This document shows positions 32,793 to 39,411 of a stretch of 64,000 nt of DNA, piece after piece. Below the pieces are notes generated by a model that was given only the letters and a program-made list of their open reading frames with translations, was not told the origin of the DNA and did no database searches. Source of the DNA: Bacillota bacterium (GTDB lineage Bacteria; Bacillota; Clostridia; Peptostreptococcales; Anaerovoracaceae). Numbering within the stretch: the first letter of the stretch is position 1; each line of letters starts with the position of its first letter. The stretch covers positions 136,327 to 200,326 of the forward strand of contig JAEEGU010000051.1 in assembly GCA_016280485.1 (NCBI GenBank), given 5' to 3'. The translations under genes and the position numbers were made by a program.

Positions 32793-33805
32793 TACGATTT
32801 CTCCTTTCTGTACCTCCGCTCTGTGGCGGCTCTGATGATTTTGTAATTGGTGGACTGATCCCATACAGCCCTGTACCGAAGAGCTTTGTTTGCCATAGCA
32901 AACATATCTTCATCGGAGACGGTGAGAACAAATCGTCTTACTTTGAACTTCTCCCCGGTAAAGTGCGCCATCTTCCCTTTCAATGCTTTTTTTGCATCGA
33001 AATTTTCAACAACGATTGTCCAAGGATACTTCGCAAGCTCTTTGCCCTTCATTTCGTTTCTGGTGATGCTGATCGTCGTCACCCAGGTAATTGCTCCAAC
33101 TTCCGCAGAGGGATTGACTTTCACCTGATTGTATGAAAAAGTGTTTCCCTGTGAGCCATTCGCAACACCAGCCAGGACAGCCTGGAGGTACGTCGCAGCG
33201 TCAGCCGTTGCCTGCCATGGGCTTTGGCCCTGCTGCATGCATCCAAGCGCGTAGTCGATTGCCTGTTTTGCTGTTTCCAGCGTGCTTAACGCCTCTTGAC
33301 TCAATTTCAACCCAGAAGGCTGCCTTGGGGCAAAAGCGCGTTGAACAGTCTCGGCGTGTATTGCGTCGAGCACGTAGATTGGGAAATTGTGGTGTACGCT
33401 CTTTCCGTTGGAAGAAAGAGTACATCGAACAAAGGAATACTTCCCCTGCATCTCAGCACTGTTTTCTCCCGTGGGGGGTCGTAAAACCACCTTAAAATCT
33501 CCGCTGGTCGCAGAATTAAATAACCTGCTGACCTTACCGTCGTTCTGTTCTCTTAAATCCTGTTCTTGTGGCTGTTCACTCTCCTCTTGATACTGATTTT
33601 GATTTTGTGCCGGGGACGAATAGCCTTGCGCGGGTATTTGCGCAGCGGCTTGTCCGTGACTCTGCTGCGTTTGAATGCCCTGTGCCGGTTGCGTCGACTG
33701 GGGTTGCTGGGGCACCATTTGCACATACCCAGGTCGAGTACCGTAACCTTGCGGCGTTGCCGGTGGCGCTGGCTGCAGCGCTTGTGCCGGCGCGGTGTTC
33801 GCCAT
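32783..33805 (-). CDS. Uncharacterised protein with Gln/Pro-rich N-terminus
   Basis: A 340-residue protein. Residues ~1-90 are low-complexity Q/P/A (QPQSTQPAQGIQTQQSHG). The rest is a globular domain with strands (FKVVLRPPTGENSAEMQGKY, ITWVTTISITRNEMKGKELA) and a basic C-terminus (RAATERRYRKEKSYWK). ATG at 33805 behind AAGGAGGAGA. First gene after the consensus promoter at 33943-33971, co-expressed with the annealing protein and primase; a single-strand DNA-handling role would fit. Family not recognised. Confidence 0.5.
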   Translation of the reverse strand: MANTAPAQALQPAPPATPQGYGTRPGYVQMVPQQPQSTQPAQGIQTQQSHGQAAAQIPAQGYSSPAQNQNQYQEESEQPQEQDLREQNDGKVSRLFNSATSGDFKVVLRPPTGENSAEMQGKYSFVRCTLSSNGKSVHHNFPIYVLDAIHAETVQRAFAPRQPSGLKLSQEALSTLETAKQAIDYALGCMQQGQSPWQATADAATYLQAVLAGVANGSQGNTFSYNQVKVNPSAEVGAITWVTTISITRNEMKGKELAKYPWTIVVENFDAKKALKGKMAHFTGEKFKVRRFVLTVSDEDMFAMANKALRYRAVWDQSTNYKIIRAATERRYRKEKSYWK

Positions 33806-33942
33806 AGTTCTCTCCTCCTTAGTAAAAAAATAACACAATCTTCCTATGTCAGAAGACTGTGTGAACGTACACTACACGCTCCTGACGGCACATGAAACCG
33901 ATAGTTTCCGGCCCTATAGGTAACTTCGTAATGTACGCTTAT

Positions 33943-33971
33943 AGTATATACTATTCTTATTGTTGTGTCAA
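33943..33971 (-). promoter_or_regulatory. Consensus promoter of the DNA-processing/partition/transfer gene series
   Basis: Minus strand TTGACA (33971-33966), 17 bp, TATACT (33948-33943), preceded by GAAG. It faces the uniformly oriented genes from 33805 downward. Confidence 0.85.
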
Positions 33972-34029
33972 CTTCAATTTGAGAAAATTGTAAAAAAAAA
34001 TATTTTTTATATTTTTTTCAGGCTCAGAG

Positions 34030-34058
34030 TTGACAGATAATTTCTCGTGTTGTAATAT
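34030..34058 (+). promoter_or_regulatory. Plus-strand promoter of the 47-residue gene
   Basis: TTGACA (34030-34035), 17 bp, TAATAT (34053-34058), preceded by GGCTCAGAG, the same upstream word as at 3786 and 37170. Confidence 0.75.
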
Positions 34059-34184
34059 TGTCGTAGATAGTGGTCTGGAAATTTTGAACCACAATATATA
34101 GATTTGATTTCGACAACCCAGAAATGATACTGTTGTTCTGAAAATTCTGGATATGATTTATGCTCAACAAGGGAGGTTAATGAT

Positions 34185-34328
34185 ATGTATTCCGAGTACA
34201 CCATTGAAGTTTTCGGCAAGGAAGTTGCTGTCCGAAATTGCGACGGTCGGCCTGCGACGCAGAACGAATGCGATGCAGAAAATGAAATCATCGCCCAGAT
34301 GATCGCCGATGGCGTTGAAATTCCGTAA
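34185..34328 (+). CDS. Small acidic protein, unknown function
   Basis: A 47-residue protein beginning MYSEYTIEVFGKEVAVRNCD. GGGAGG lies 8-9 bases before the ATG, it has its own promoter (34030-34058), and a strong terminator (34342-34373) follows 14 bp after the stop, which together make it a convincing gene despite its size. It is one of two short plus-strand genes of the element, beside the 59-residue Cys-rich protein at 3906. Family not recognised; a small regulator or inhibitor is possible. Confidence 0.65.
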   Translation: MYSEYTIEVFGKEVAVRNCDGRPATQNECDAENEIIAQMIADGVEIP

Positions 34329-34341
34329 TTATCTGAATTTC

Positions 34342-34373
34342 GGGAGGCAGTTATCGCTGCCTCCCCTTTTTTT
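34342..34373 (+). terminator. Terminator of the 47-residue gene
   Basis: A 9-bp stem GGGAGGCAG / CTGCCTCCC with a 6-nt loop and a C(T)7 tail. Confidence 0.9.
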
Positions 34374-34383
34374 GCTTTACGAT

Positions 34384-34945
34384 TAGTATTGATTTCTTGG
34401 TTTATTGAAATATTGATATATTTGTTTATTGCATTATTGCCGTGCTGTTTTATTTATCTATTGCTTTATTTCTTTATTGCTTACATTTCTACGGCCCCCG
34501 TTAGCGCTTATCACGTGGCAGCAGTTAATTGATTAACACGCATATTGGCCTTCAGAAATGATATTTGTCACATAGATATTGGGATAATGGTTTATTGCTT
34601 TATTGATTTACGGCAATATTACTTTATTGTTTTATTGCGTTATTGAAGTCTTGCTGCATTGGATTATTGTGTTATTGGGAAATACCGTTTACGACAGAGA
34701 ACGCCCCGACGATCCGATCTATTTGATTATTGCGTTATGGTTTTATTGCTTTAATGTTTTATTGTTGTATTGGTATGTTGGCATATTGTTTTATTGGTCT
34801 ATTGCGTTATTAAGATATTGCTTTTTAGGATCCGGCAAATTCAGAGTGACAATCGAGAATGTATTGAGATATTGTCTTGTTGTATTATTATTACAGATTT
34901 ATTGCAATATTGTTTTATTGGTATGTTGCTATACTGCGTTATTGC
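34384..34945 (+). repeat. TATTG repeat field, candidate centromere or origin-proximal site
   Basis: About 30 copies of TATTG (mostly TTATTG or ATATTG) lie on the plus strand in ~560 bp, many 8-11 bp apart and in same-strand runs such as TTTATTGCTTTATTG; the complement CAATA is rare. There is no gene in the field. The same word recurs at 37070-37092 in front of parA. Such a one-strand repeat field bounded by terminators suits a partition-complex binding site for the ParA/RHH pair. The long open frame across it is a by-product. Confidence 0.6.
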
Positions 34946-34969
34946 TTACAATAGAGCAATACAAAAGGA

Positions 34970-35002
34970 GGCCGCTGCCTCTCGACAGCGGCCGTTTTTT
35001 TT
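34970..35002. terminator. Strong bidirectional terminator at the edge of the TATTG field
   Basis: An 8-bp stem GGCCGCTG / CAGCGGCC, followed by G(T)8 on the plus strand and by TCCTTTTG on the minus strand. It serves the minus-strand gene ending at 35013. Confidence 0.85.
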
Positions 35003-35012
35003 GACGACACAT

Positions 35013-35561
35013 CTAAGGTGGCGCCAAAAACCTGCTATTTGCCGATAGCTCGGCGGGAGACTTATAAGAAATACCCCGATTTTCTGGCGTATCAGCATAG
35101 AAATATATTCCGATACGCAGTTTGCTGACGACAGTGCTGCCGTCATAGTCCAGGACGAGGGACATCCTGGACGCCCCTCCGCAGGGAAGGGTTTTTTGTG
35201 ATTCCGATTTGATCATCATAGTCGGAATCACTACTTTGGAATCTCTCCACCTGTAGATCAGGGGGAGGGATATCCCATGCCGGAGATCACGAAGGTAGAT
35301 AGATCTCTCGGCATCTGGCTGGCCGGGGAAGCCCCGCCAACCAATCGTTTTTTCCGCTACGTACGGGGGCAGCTCCATGAACAGCTCTCGAACATAGCGG
35401 ATTGTGGCGGTCTCACCGCCGAAGTACCGTGCCACGCCTTGTGACACAGCATGATTCCCGAGGATTAAATCAATCGCCCGAGAACCTTTCCTCCACCGCA
35501 GAATCTCTGTCGTGGAGGAGCTTTTTTGCGTCTTTGACGTAATGGAGGTTGATTCCTCCAA
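35013..35561 (-). CDS. Uncharacterised element protein
   Basis: About 182 residues, starting at a TTG (35561) behind AAAGGAGGCGGG; a longer frame upstream lacks such a site. It is a basic soluble protein (IDLILGNHAVSQGVARYF, then RYVRELFMELPPYVAEKT). The middle SIYLRDLRHGISLPLIYRW and strands near the end give no family I know. It has an isolated transcription unit with a consensus promoter and a ~275-bp leader, ended by the terminator at 34970-35002. Confidence 0.5.
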   Translation of the reverse strand: MEESTSITSKTQKSSSTTEILRWRKGSRAIDLILGNHAVSQGVARYFGGETATIRYVRELFMELPPYVAEKTIGWRGFPGQPDAERSIYLRDLRHGISLPLIYRWRDSKVVIPTMMIKSESQKTLPCGGASRMSLVLDYDGSTVVSKLRIGIYFYADTPENRGISYKSPAELSANSRFLAPP

Positions 35562-35834
35562 TTTTCCCGCCTCCTTTCTACTTCCTCTTGGATAGCAGGA
35601 AGTCAACCGGATCATTGTGGAGCATTACCCTCTGAGCGAAGTTGATTCGGTGAGAGGGGAATGACGCATGTTGCCATGACCACAAAAAACGCCCACATCC
35701 GTTTTGGGTACAGTGGAAGCAGAGCCCACGAGCCTTACCCGTGCGCTTTGCGCTACACCCATAGGAGTGAACGTGACTTCGTCTAAAAGCAGCTCGTTAA
35801 GCTGCTTTTACAATTCTTCGTTAAGTACGATGTT
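35562..35834 (-). other. Long structured 5' leader of the 35013-35561 gene
   Basis: The promoter at 35835-35863 lies ~275 bp before the start codon. The leader contains a perfect hairpin (AAAAGCAGCT / AGCTGCTTTT, ~35,788-35,812) and a 44-codon open frame without a ribosome binding site. An RNA-based control element or a short regulatory peptide is possible. Confidence 0.4.
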
Positions 35835-35863
35835 ATTATATACTATTGGCATTGTTTTGTCAA
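35835..35863 (-). promoter_or_regulatory. Consensus promoter
   Basis: Minus strand TTGACA (35863-35858), 17 bp, TATAAT (35840-35835); the spacer ends in ATAGTA as at 10538 and 37148. Confidence 0.8.
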
Positions 35864-35924
35864 TAGGACGCGAAGGTGAATTCTGGGCTTGTGATTTAGC
35901 GAACAATTTGTACACAACCGAATA

Positions 35925-35964
35925 TAAAACCCGACTCGTTCAATGATTCATCGAACAAGCCGGG
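35925..35964 (-). terminator. Terminator of the parA/RHH operon
   Basis: A 12-bp stem (CCCGGCTTGTTC / GAACGAGTCGGG with two G-T pairs) followed by TTTTATATT on the minus strand. Confidence 0.8.
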
Positions 35965-35991
35965 GGCGTTGAGGCAAGAAGTATGTCAGGA

Positions 35992-36198
35992 TTACTCGAT
36001 AAAACCATTCTCTTTGGCGTACAGATGAATTGCCTGGTCGACAATGTCACTGCGGGGAATTTTGGTTTTATAGTTTATCAGATCGATCAGATCTTTTGTG
36101 GCCGTAGGCAGAGAGAAGGTGTAATTCTTTTTGAGCTCGGGGAGAGAAGCGTTCTCGCTCTCACTGTTTGCAAGCTGCATCTCAAGAAAGTTGGGCAT
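35992..36198 (-). CDS. Small ribbon-helix-helix partner of ParA (ParB/ParG-like)
   Basis: A 68-residue protein. Residues ~24-65 (KKNYTFSLPTATKDLIDLIN, then IPRSDIVDQAIHLYAKENG) follow the strand-helix-helix plan of ribbon-helix-helix proteins. It is the second gene after parA with 5 bp between them, the standard place of the centromere-binding protein in small ParA systems. It probably binds the TATTG-type repeats and represses the parA promoter. Confidence 0.7.
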   Translation of the reverse strand: MPNFLEMQLANSESENASLPELKKNYTFSLPTATKDLIDLINYKTKIPRSDIVDQAIHLYAKENGFIE

Positions 36199-36203
36199 CG
36201 ATA

Positions 36204-37025
36204 TTACCTCCTTAACATAAGCTGCGTGGCAAATTCTTTGATGAATTCTTCCGCAAGGGAAGTATAGTCCAGGGAGATGTTGCAGCTCGGATATTGATAG
36301 ATCACATTCTTGCGATCATCGTGGGCCTGGTCAATCGTTACGCACTGACGAATTTGGGTATTAAAAACCTTGTACCCGCATTCCTTGGCCATCGCATCGA
36401 TTTCACCGGAGATCTTTTGCCCGATCTTCGTTCTTGCGTTCGTTCTTGTCAGGACAATTCCCGCTACTTGCAGCTTTTTGTTCAGGCGATCCTGCACACT
36501 CTTGATAAGATCCAGAAGGCCTTCGATTCCTTCTTTACTGCCGAGATCTCTGTTCGCAGGGATCAGGCAGACGTCCGCAACACACAGCGCATTTACAACC
36601 AGGTAGCTCAGGTTGGGAGGACAGTCCATAAGTACGACATTGTACTTTGAAATCGCCGGGCTCTTTTCGAGCCTGTCCCGCAGCGTGAACATGGCGGCGA
36701 TCGGGTTTTTATTAAGCTCTGCCTCGATATTTCCCATTTCGTCCTTGCTGGACGGGCAAAGATCGAACCAAGGGAGCCGCTGGATCGTTTCGCCAATATC
36801 CATCATTCGGTTTTTGTCAGTAGTGAGAACATTGTAGACGGTTGGCCCGGAGACAGCGCCGGCATACGTGCTCAGGTTTGCCTGTACATCAAGGTCAATG
36901 ACCAGGACTTCAGCACCCTTCTTATGAAGAGCTGCGGCGAGACATTCGCAGGTCGTGGTTTTTGCTACTCCGCCTTTTTGATTTGCGATTGCGATAATAA
37001 GCGGCTTTGCTGCCAAAGAAAACAT
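36204..37025 (-). CDS. parA: ParA/Soj-family partition ATPase
   Basis: About 273 residues. The deviant Walker A motif NQKGGVAKTT is near the N-terminus, followed by VLVIDLDVQANLS (A') and VVLMDCPPNLSYLVVNA (Walker B), all diagnostic of ParA. It forms dynamic patterns on the nucleoid that move plasmid copies. Start uncertain: ATG at 37025 abuts the AGAGGAG site, while an in-frame TTG at 37016 has better spacing. The promoter at 37142-37170 is separated from it by TATTG words. Confidence 0.88.
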   Translation of the reverse strand: MFSLAAKPLIIAIANQKGGVAKTTTCECLAAALHKKGAEVLVIDLDVQANLSTYAGAVSGPTVYNVLTTDKNRMMDIGETIQRLPWFDLCPSSKDEMGNIEAELNKNPIAAMFTLRDRLEKSPAISKYNVVLMDCPPNLSYLVVNALCVADVCLIPANRDLGSKEGIEGLLDLIKSVQDRLNKKLQVAGIVLTRTNARTKIGQKISGEIDAMAKECGYKVFNTQIRQCVTIDQAHDDRKNVIYQYPSCNISLDYTSLAEEFIKEFATQLMLRR

Positions 37026-37069
37026 CTCCTCTCTGATTGAACTCAAATATGTATTTGCGGGTTTATTGG

Positions 37070-37092
37070 GATATTGATTTACTCATTTATTG
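37070..37092 (+). repeat. TATTG words in the parA leader
   Basis: Three copies (TTTATTG, ATATTG, TTTATTG) within 23 bp, between the parA promoter and start. They match the large field at 34384-34945, which suggests a shared binding protein. Confidence 0.55.
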
Positions 37093-37141
37093 TTTTACAT
37101 ATTTGAAAAAATAATTAAAGCGACGCCTTAATTACAGGGCC

Positions 37142-37170
37142 ATTATATACTATTTGTTTTAATCTGTCAA
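37142..37170 (-). promoter_or_regulatory. parA promoter
   Basis: Minus strand TTGACA (37170-37165), 17 bp, TATAAT (37147-37142), preceded by GCAGAG. Confidence 0.85.
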
Positions 37171-37179
37171 CTCTGCTTC

Positions 37180-37217
37180 AAAAAAAACAGAATCCCCGGT
37201 GCAAGAATCAGGGATTC
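37180..37217 (-). terminator. Terminator upstream of parA
   Basis: A 7-bp stem GAATCCC / GGGATTC with a 14-nt loop, followed by TG(T)8 on the minus strand. It separates the signal-peptidase unit from parA. Confidence 0.75.
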
Positions 37218-37387
37218 AGCCGCAACAGCCAGATAAATGAGAGGCCGGCGCCATAAAAAGGCCTACACTCTAAAGAGTCGCACCCACCTGCAGGCGGGAG
37301 AGCGAGCTTTTTTCAATTCTGATTGCTTCCTGAGAGGCGCGAGAATCGTCTGTGAGCGATTTACTGATAAAATGGTGTCCATTCCCG

Positions 37388-37456
37388 TTTCAGGCGTCGT
37401 TCATTCGTCTGCGCGGTCCTTGTGCTTTCACGCAACGCTTCCAATAACGCCTGAAA
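37388..37456 (-). ncRNA. Candidate structured RNA or nicking-site region downstream of the small membrane gene
   Basis: A 10-bp perfect stem TTTCAGGCGT / ACGCCTGAAA closes a 49-nt loop that has its own hairpin (GCGTTGCGTGAAAGC). A further structured stretch (CCCGCC / GGTGGG and ACTCT / AGAGT) with a T5 tail follows at 37230-37310. No gene lies in 37218-37481. It could be a 3'-derived RNA or part of a transfer origin; the relaxase needed to judge this is not in the window. Confidence 0.35.
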
Positions 37457-37481
37457 TATTACAGATTACGCGCTGCTCTTG

Positions 37482-37679
37482 TTATCCTGCATTGATACCG
37501 GAGACACCGTTGTCCAGGATATCACTAACCCAGGCAAACAGACTCCTGATAGCGTCTGAAATCGTTTTAACGATTGCGTGAAGATCTATCACATCAAGGT
37601 AATGCAGCACAATAAGTCCGAGGACAAGCAGAATGGCGATTGAAATGATAAACCTCAACACTCGAATCGTAAGCAGCAT
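37482..37679 (-). CDS. Small single-pass membrane protein
   Basis: A 65-residue protein. Residues ~8-30 form one membrane helix (FIISIAILLVLGLIVLHYL), followed by an amphipathic C-terminal part (AIVKTISDAIRSLFAWVSDI). It lies 21 bp after the signal-peptidase gene and is probably co-expressed with it. Family not recognised. Confidence 0.5.
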   Translation of the reverse strand: MLLTIRVLRFIISIAILLVLGLIVLHYLDVIDLHAIVKTISDAIRSLFAWVSDILDNGVSGINAG

Positions 37680-37700
37680 ATAGTCAATCCCTCCCTGATA

Positions 37701-38186
37701 TCAAAGTCGAATGACAACGCCCACAATGTTTGCGATTGGGACGAGGCCGATTTCATTTCGGGAATCCATACTGTACTCCCGATTATCTCCCATTACGAAG
37801 ACGTAGCCGTCCGGGACAACCAGCGGGTAGGTATAGGCTGTGCCTGGCTGCGTCGTTCCTGTGACGTATGGCTCTGGAAGGGGAGTTCCGTTCAGTAAAA
37901 CGCCGGATCCATCTTCGAGAATTTCTATTTCGTCACCGGCAGTTGCAATTACTCGTTTGATTGCCTTACGGTCGAAGTTATCATTCTCGTAAAGTACAAT
38001 GATGTCACCGTGCGAAATCGAGTCTTTATTGAAACGTCGGATGAAAAGCATGTCTCCGGCTTCATAAGTCGATTCCATAGATTCTCCAGAGACGAAAACC
38101 AAGCCGAAAACGTGAAAGAGAAGGACATACAAGACAATAATCGGAATCAGTGTTTTTGCCCATTTAATTACTTCCGCCTTTCTCAT
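37701..38186 (-). CDS. Type I signal peptidase (LepB/SipS family)
   Basis: A 161-residue protein. One N-terminal membrane segment (TLIPIIVLYVLLFHVFGL) precedes SGESMESTYEAGD with the catalytic Ser, RKAIKRVIATAGD with the catalytic Lys, and MGDNREYSMDSR (box E). Size and motifs match Gram-positive SipS. The ATG at 38186 is the true start: it has GAGGGG upstream, and longer frames run through the promoter at 38224-38252. It may process the element's pilins or surface proteins. Confidence 0.88.
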   Translation of the reverse strand: MRKAEVIKWAKTLIPIIVLYVLLFHVFGLVFVSGESMESTYEAGDMLFIRRFNKDSISHGDIIVLYENDNFDRKAIKRVIATAGDEIEILEDGSGVLLNGTPLPEPYVTGTTQPGTAYTYPLVVPDGYVFVMGDNREYSMDSRNEIGLVPIANIVGVVIRL

Positions 38187-38202
38187 AAAAAAAACACCCC
38201 TC

Positions 38203-38263
38203 ATTCCACGCAATATCACAGTTATTATATAATACCTGCAATATCTTGTCAACTTCGTGGAAT
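38203..38263 (-). promoter_or_regulatory. Signal-peptidase promoter framed by an inverted repeat
   Basis: Minus strand TTGACA (38252-38247), 17 bp, TATAAT (38229-38224). ATTCCACG (38203-38210) and CGTGGAAT (38256-38263) flank the whole promoter, and GCAATATC occurs twice inside. This is a likely operator pair for a looping or dimeric regulator. Confidence 0.75.
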
Positions 38264-38365
38264 AACGGGATACAGCGCAATAAAAATGTGTGAAAAACTG
38301 CGCAAATACATATATGGAATTTAATCAGGAGATTTGTGATTTACGGATAAATGAGTGGGCTTCAC
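38264..38365. other. Right boundary of the mobile element
   Basis: AT-rich non-coding DNA between the last element promoter and the point (before 38366) where the cotJC reading frame becomes recognisable. Codons before GAGCTGGGGCAT do not match CotJC. An attachment core is expected here, but the matching left end is outside the window. Confidence 0.55.
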
Positions 38366-38773
38366 GAGCTGGGGCATTTGGAAATGATTGGGGCCATCGT
38401 TCACCAGCTCACCCGGGATCTCAGCGAAAACCAGATCAAGGCCGACGGCTTCGCCCAGTACTTCGTGGATCACACCGCGGGGGTCTATCCCACCGCCGCC
38501 TCCGGCTTCCCCTGGTCGGCGGCCTCCATGCAGGTAAAGGGAGACCCCATCGCCGATTTGACGGAGGATCTGGCCGCGGAGCAGAAGGCCCGGGTCACCT
38601 ACGACAACATCCTCCGACTCTCCGACGACCCGGACGTGAACGACGTGATCAAGTTTCTGCGGGAGCGGGAGATCGTCCACTTCCAGCGCTTCGGCGAGGC
38701 CCTCCAGCGGCTCCGGGAACGACTGGATCAGAAGAACGTGTATTATATGAACCCCTCCTTTGATCGAAGCTGA
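38351..38773 (+). pseudogene. cotJC: 3' part of spore-coat gene cotJC, interrupted at the element boundary
   Basis: From about residue 6 of this frame the product is a clear CotJC (manganese-catalase-like coat protein): ELGHLEMI with the metal-binding ExxH, GVPWTA-type SGFPWSAASMQ, KGDPIADLTEDLAAEQKARV, and the closing FLREREIVHFQRFGEAL. The first ~60 residues of the usual ~190-200 are absent, and no ribosome binding site or homologous codons precede the ATG at 38351. The missing part may lie on the other side of the element, in which case excision could restore the gene. A contig join is the alternative. Confidence 0.8.
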
Positions 38774-38796
38774 CAGAGAAGCCGAAAACAGCAGAA

Positions 38797-38826
38797 GACC
38801 CGGGATACGATTTCGTATCCCGGGTC
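38797..38826. terminator. Perfect 14-bp palindrome between convergent genes
   Basis: GACCCGGGATACGA / TCGTATCCCGGGTC with a 2-nt loop between cotJC and the TspO gene. There is no T-run, but its position supports a shared terminator. Confidence 0.6.
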
Positions 38827-38833
38827 AACCGCT

Positions 38834-39310
38834 TTACCCGTTGAGAATCCACACCCCGGCGTTCAGGTAGGCGGCAAAGCACACCCACAGAACGTAGGGA
38901 ATCTGCAAATACGCCGCGGGCTTCTCCACCCGGCGAAAGCGCAGGATCATCCAAATAATCAGCGCCAGCAGAATCAGCAGCACGATCAACGCGCCGCCGT
39001 AGGTCTGCAGCCTGAAGAAAAAGATGCTCCAGGTAAAATTCACCGCCAATTGCAGCAGGTAGACCTGGATGGCGTCCGTTCGCTCCTCACTCCGGGCGGA
39101 CAGCACCACCCGGGCCATGCCGATGCCCATGAGAGCGTAGAGAATGACCCAAACAATAGGAAACACCATTGCCGGCGGCGACAGGGGCGGCTTGACGACC
39201 TGGGCCTTGTACAGCTCCATGCCGTCCCGGGTCAGCCAGGCGGACAGGGCGCCAACCGCTTCCGTAATCAGGATCCAAAACGCATAAGTCCATACCGGTT
39301 TCTTTTTCAT
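38834..39310 (-). CDS. TspO/MBR family membrane protein
   Basis: A 158-residue protein with five membrane segments. KPPLSPPAMVFPIVWVILYA and the closing LNAGVWILNG carry the Pro/Trp-rich signatures of TspO translocator-protein relatives, which bind porphyrins. The usual length is 150-165. ATG behind GGGTGAT. Convergent with the cotJC remnant. Confidence 0.85.
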   Translation of the reverse strand: MKKKPVWTYAFWILITEAVGALSAWLTRDGMELYKAQVVKPPLSPPAMVFPIVWVILYALMGIGMARVVLSARSEERTDAIQVYLLQLAVNFTWSIFFFRLQTYGGALIVLLILLALIIWMILRFRRVEKPAAYLQIPYVLWVCFAAYLNAGVWILNG

Positions 39311-39411
39311 TTCATATCACCCGGAGATAGTGTATGCAGTTCCAGGAAAAACATTCGCCCGGCTGCCGAGAATGGTGCACTCGGAGCCGGACGAAGGAAT
39401 AATCTACGGCA

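Noticed and set aside
34007..34291. A 94-codon minus-strand frame
   Set aside because: It overlaps the plus-strand promoter and the 47-residue gene, which has its own ribosome binding site and terminator.
34603..35004. A hydrophobic plus-strand frame that looks like a membrane protein
   Set aside because: It is the translation of the TATTG repeat field; it has no start site and its composition follows the repeat.
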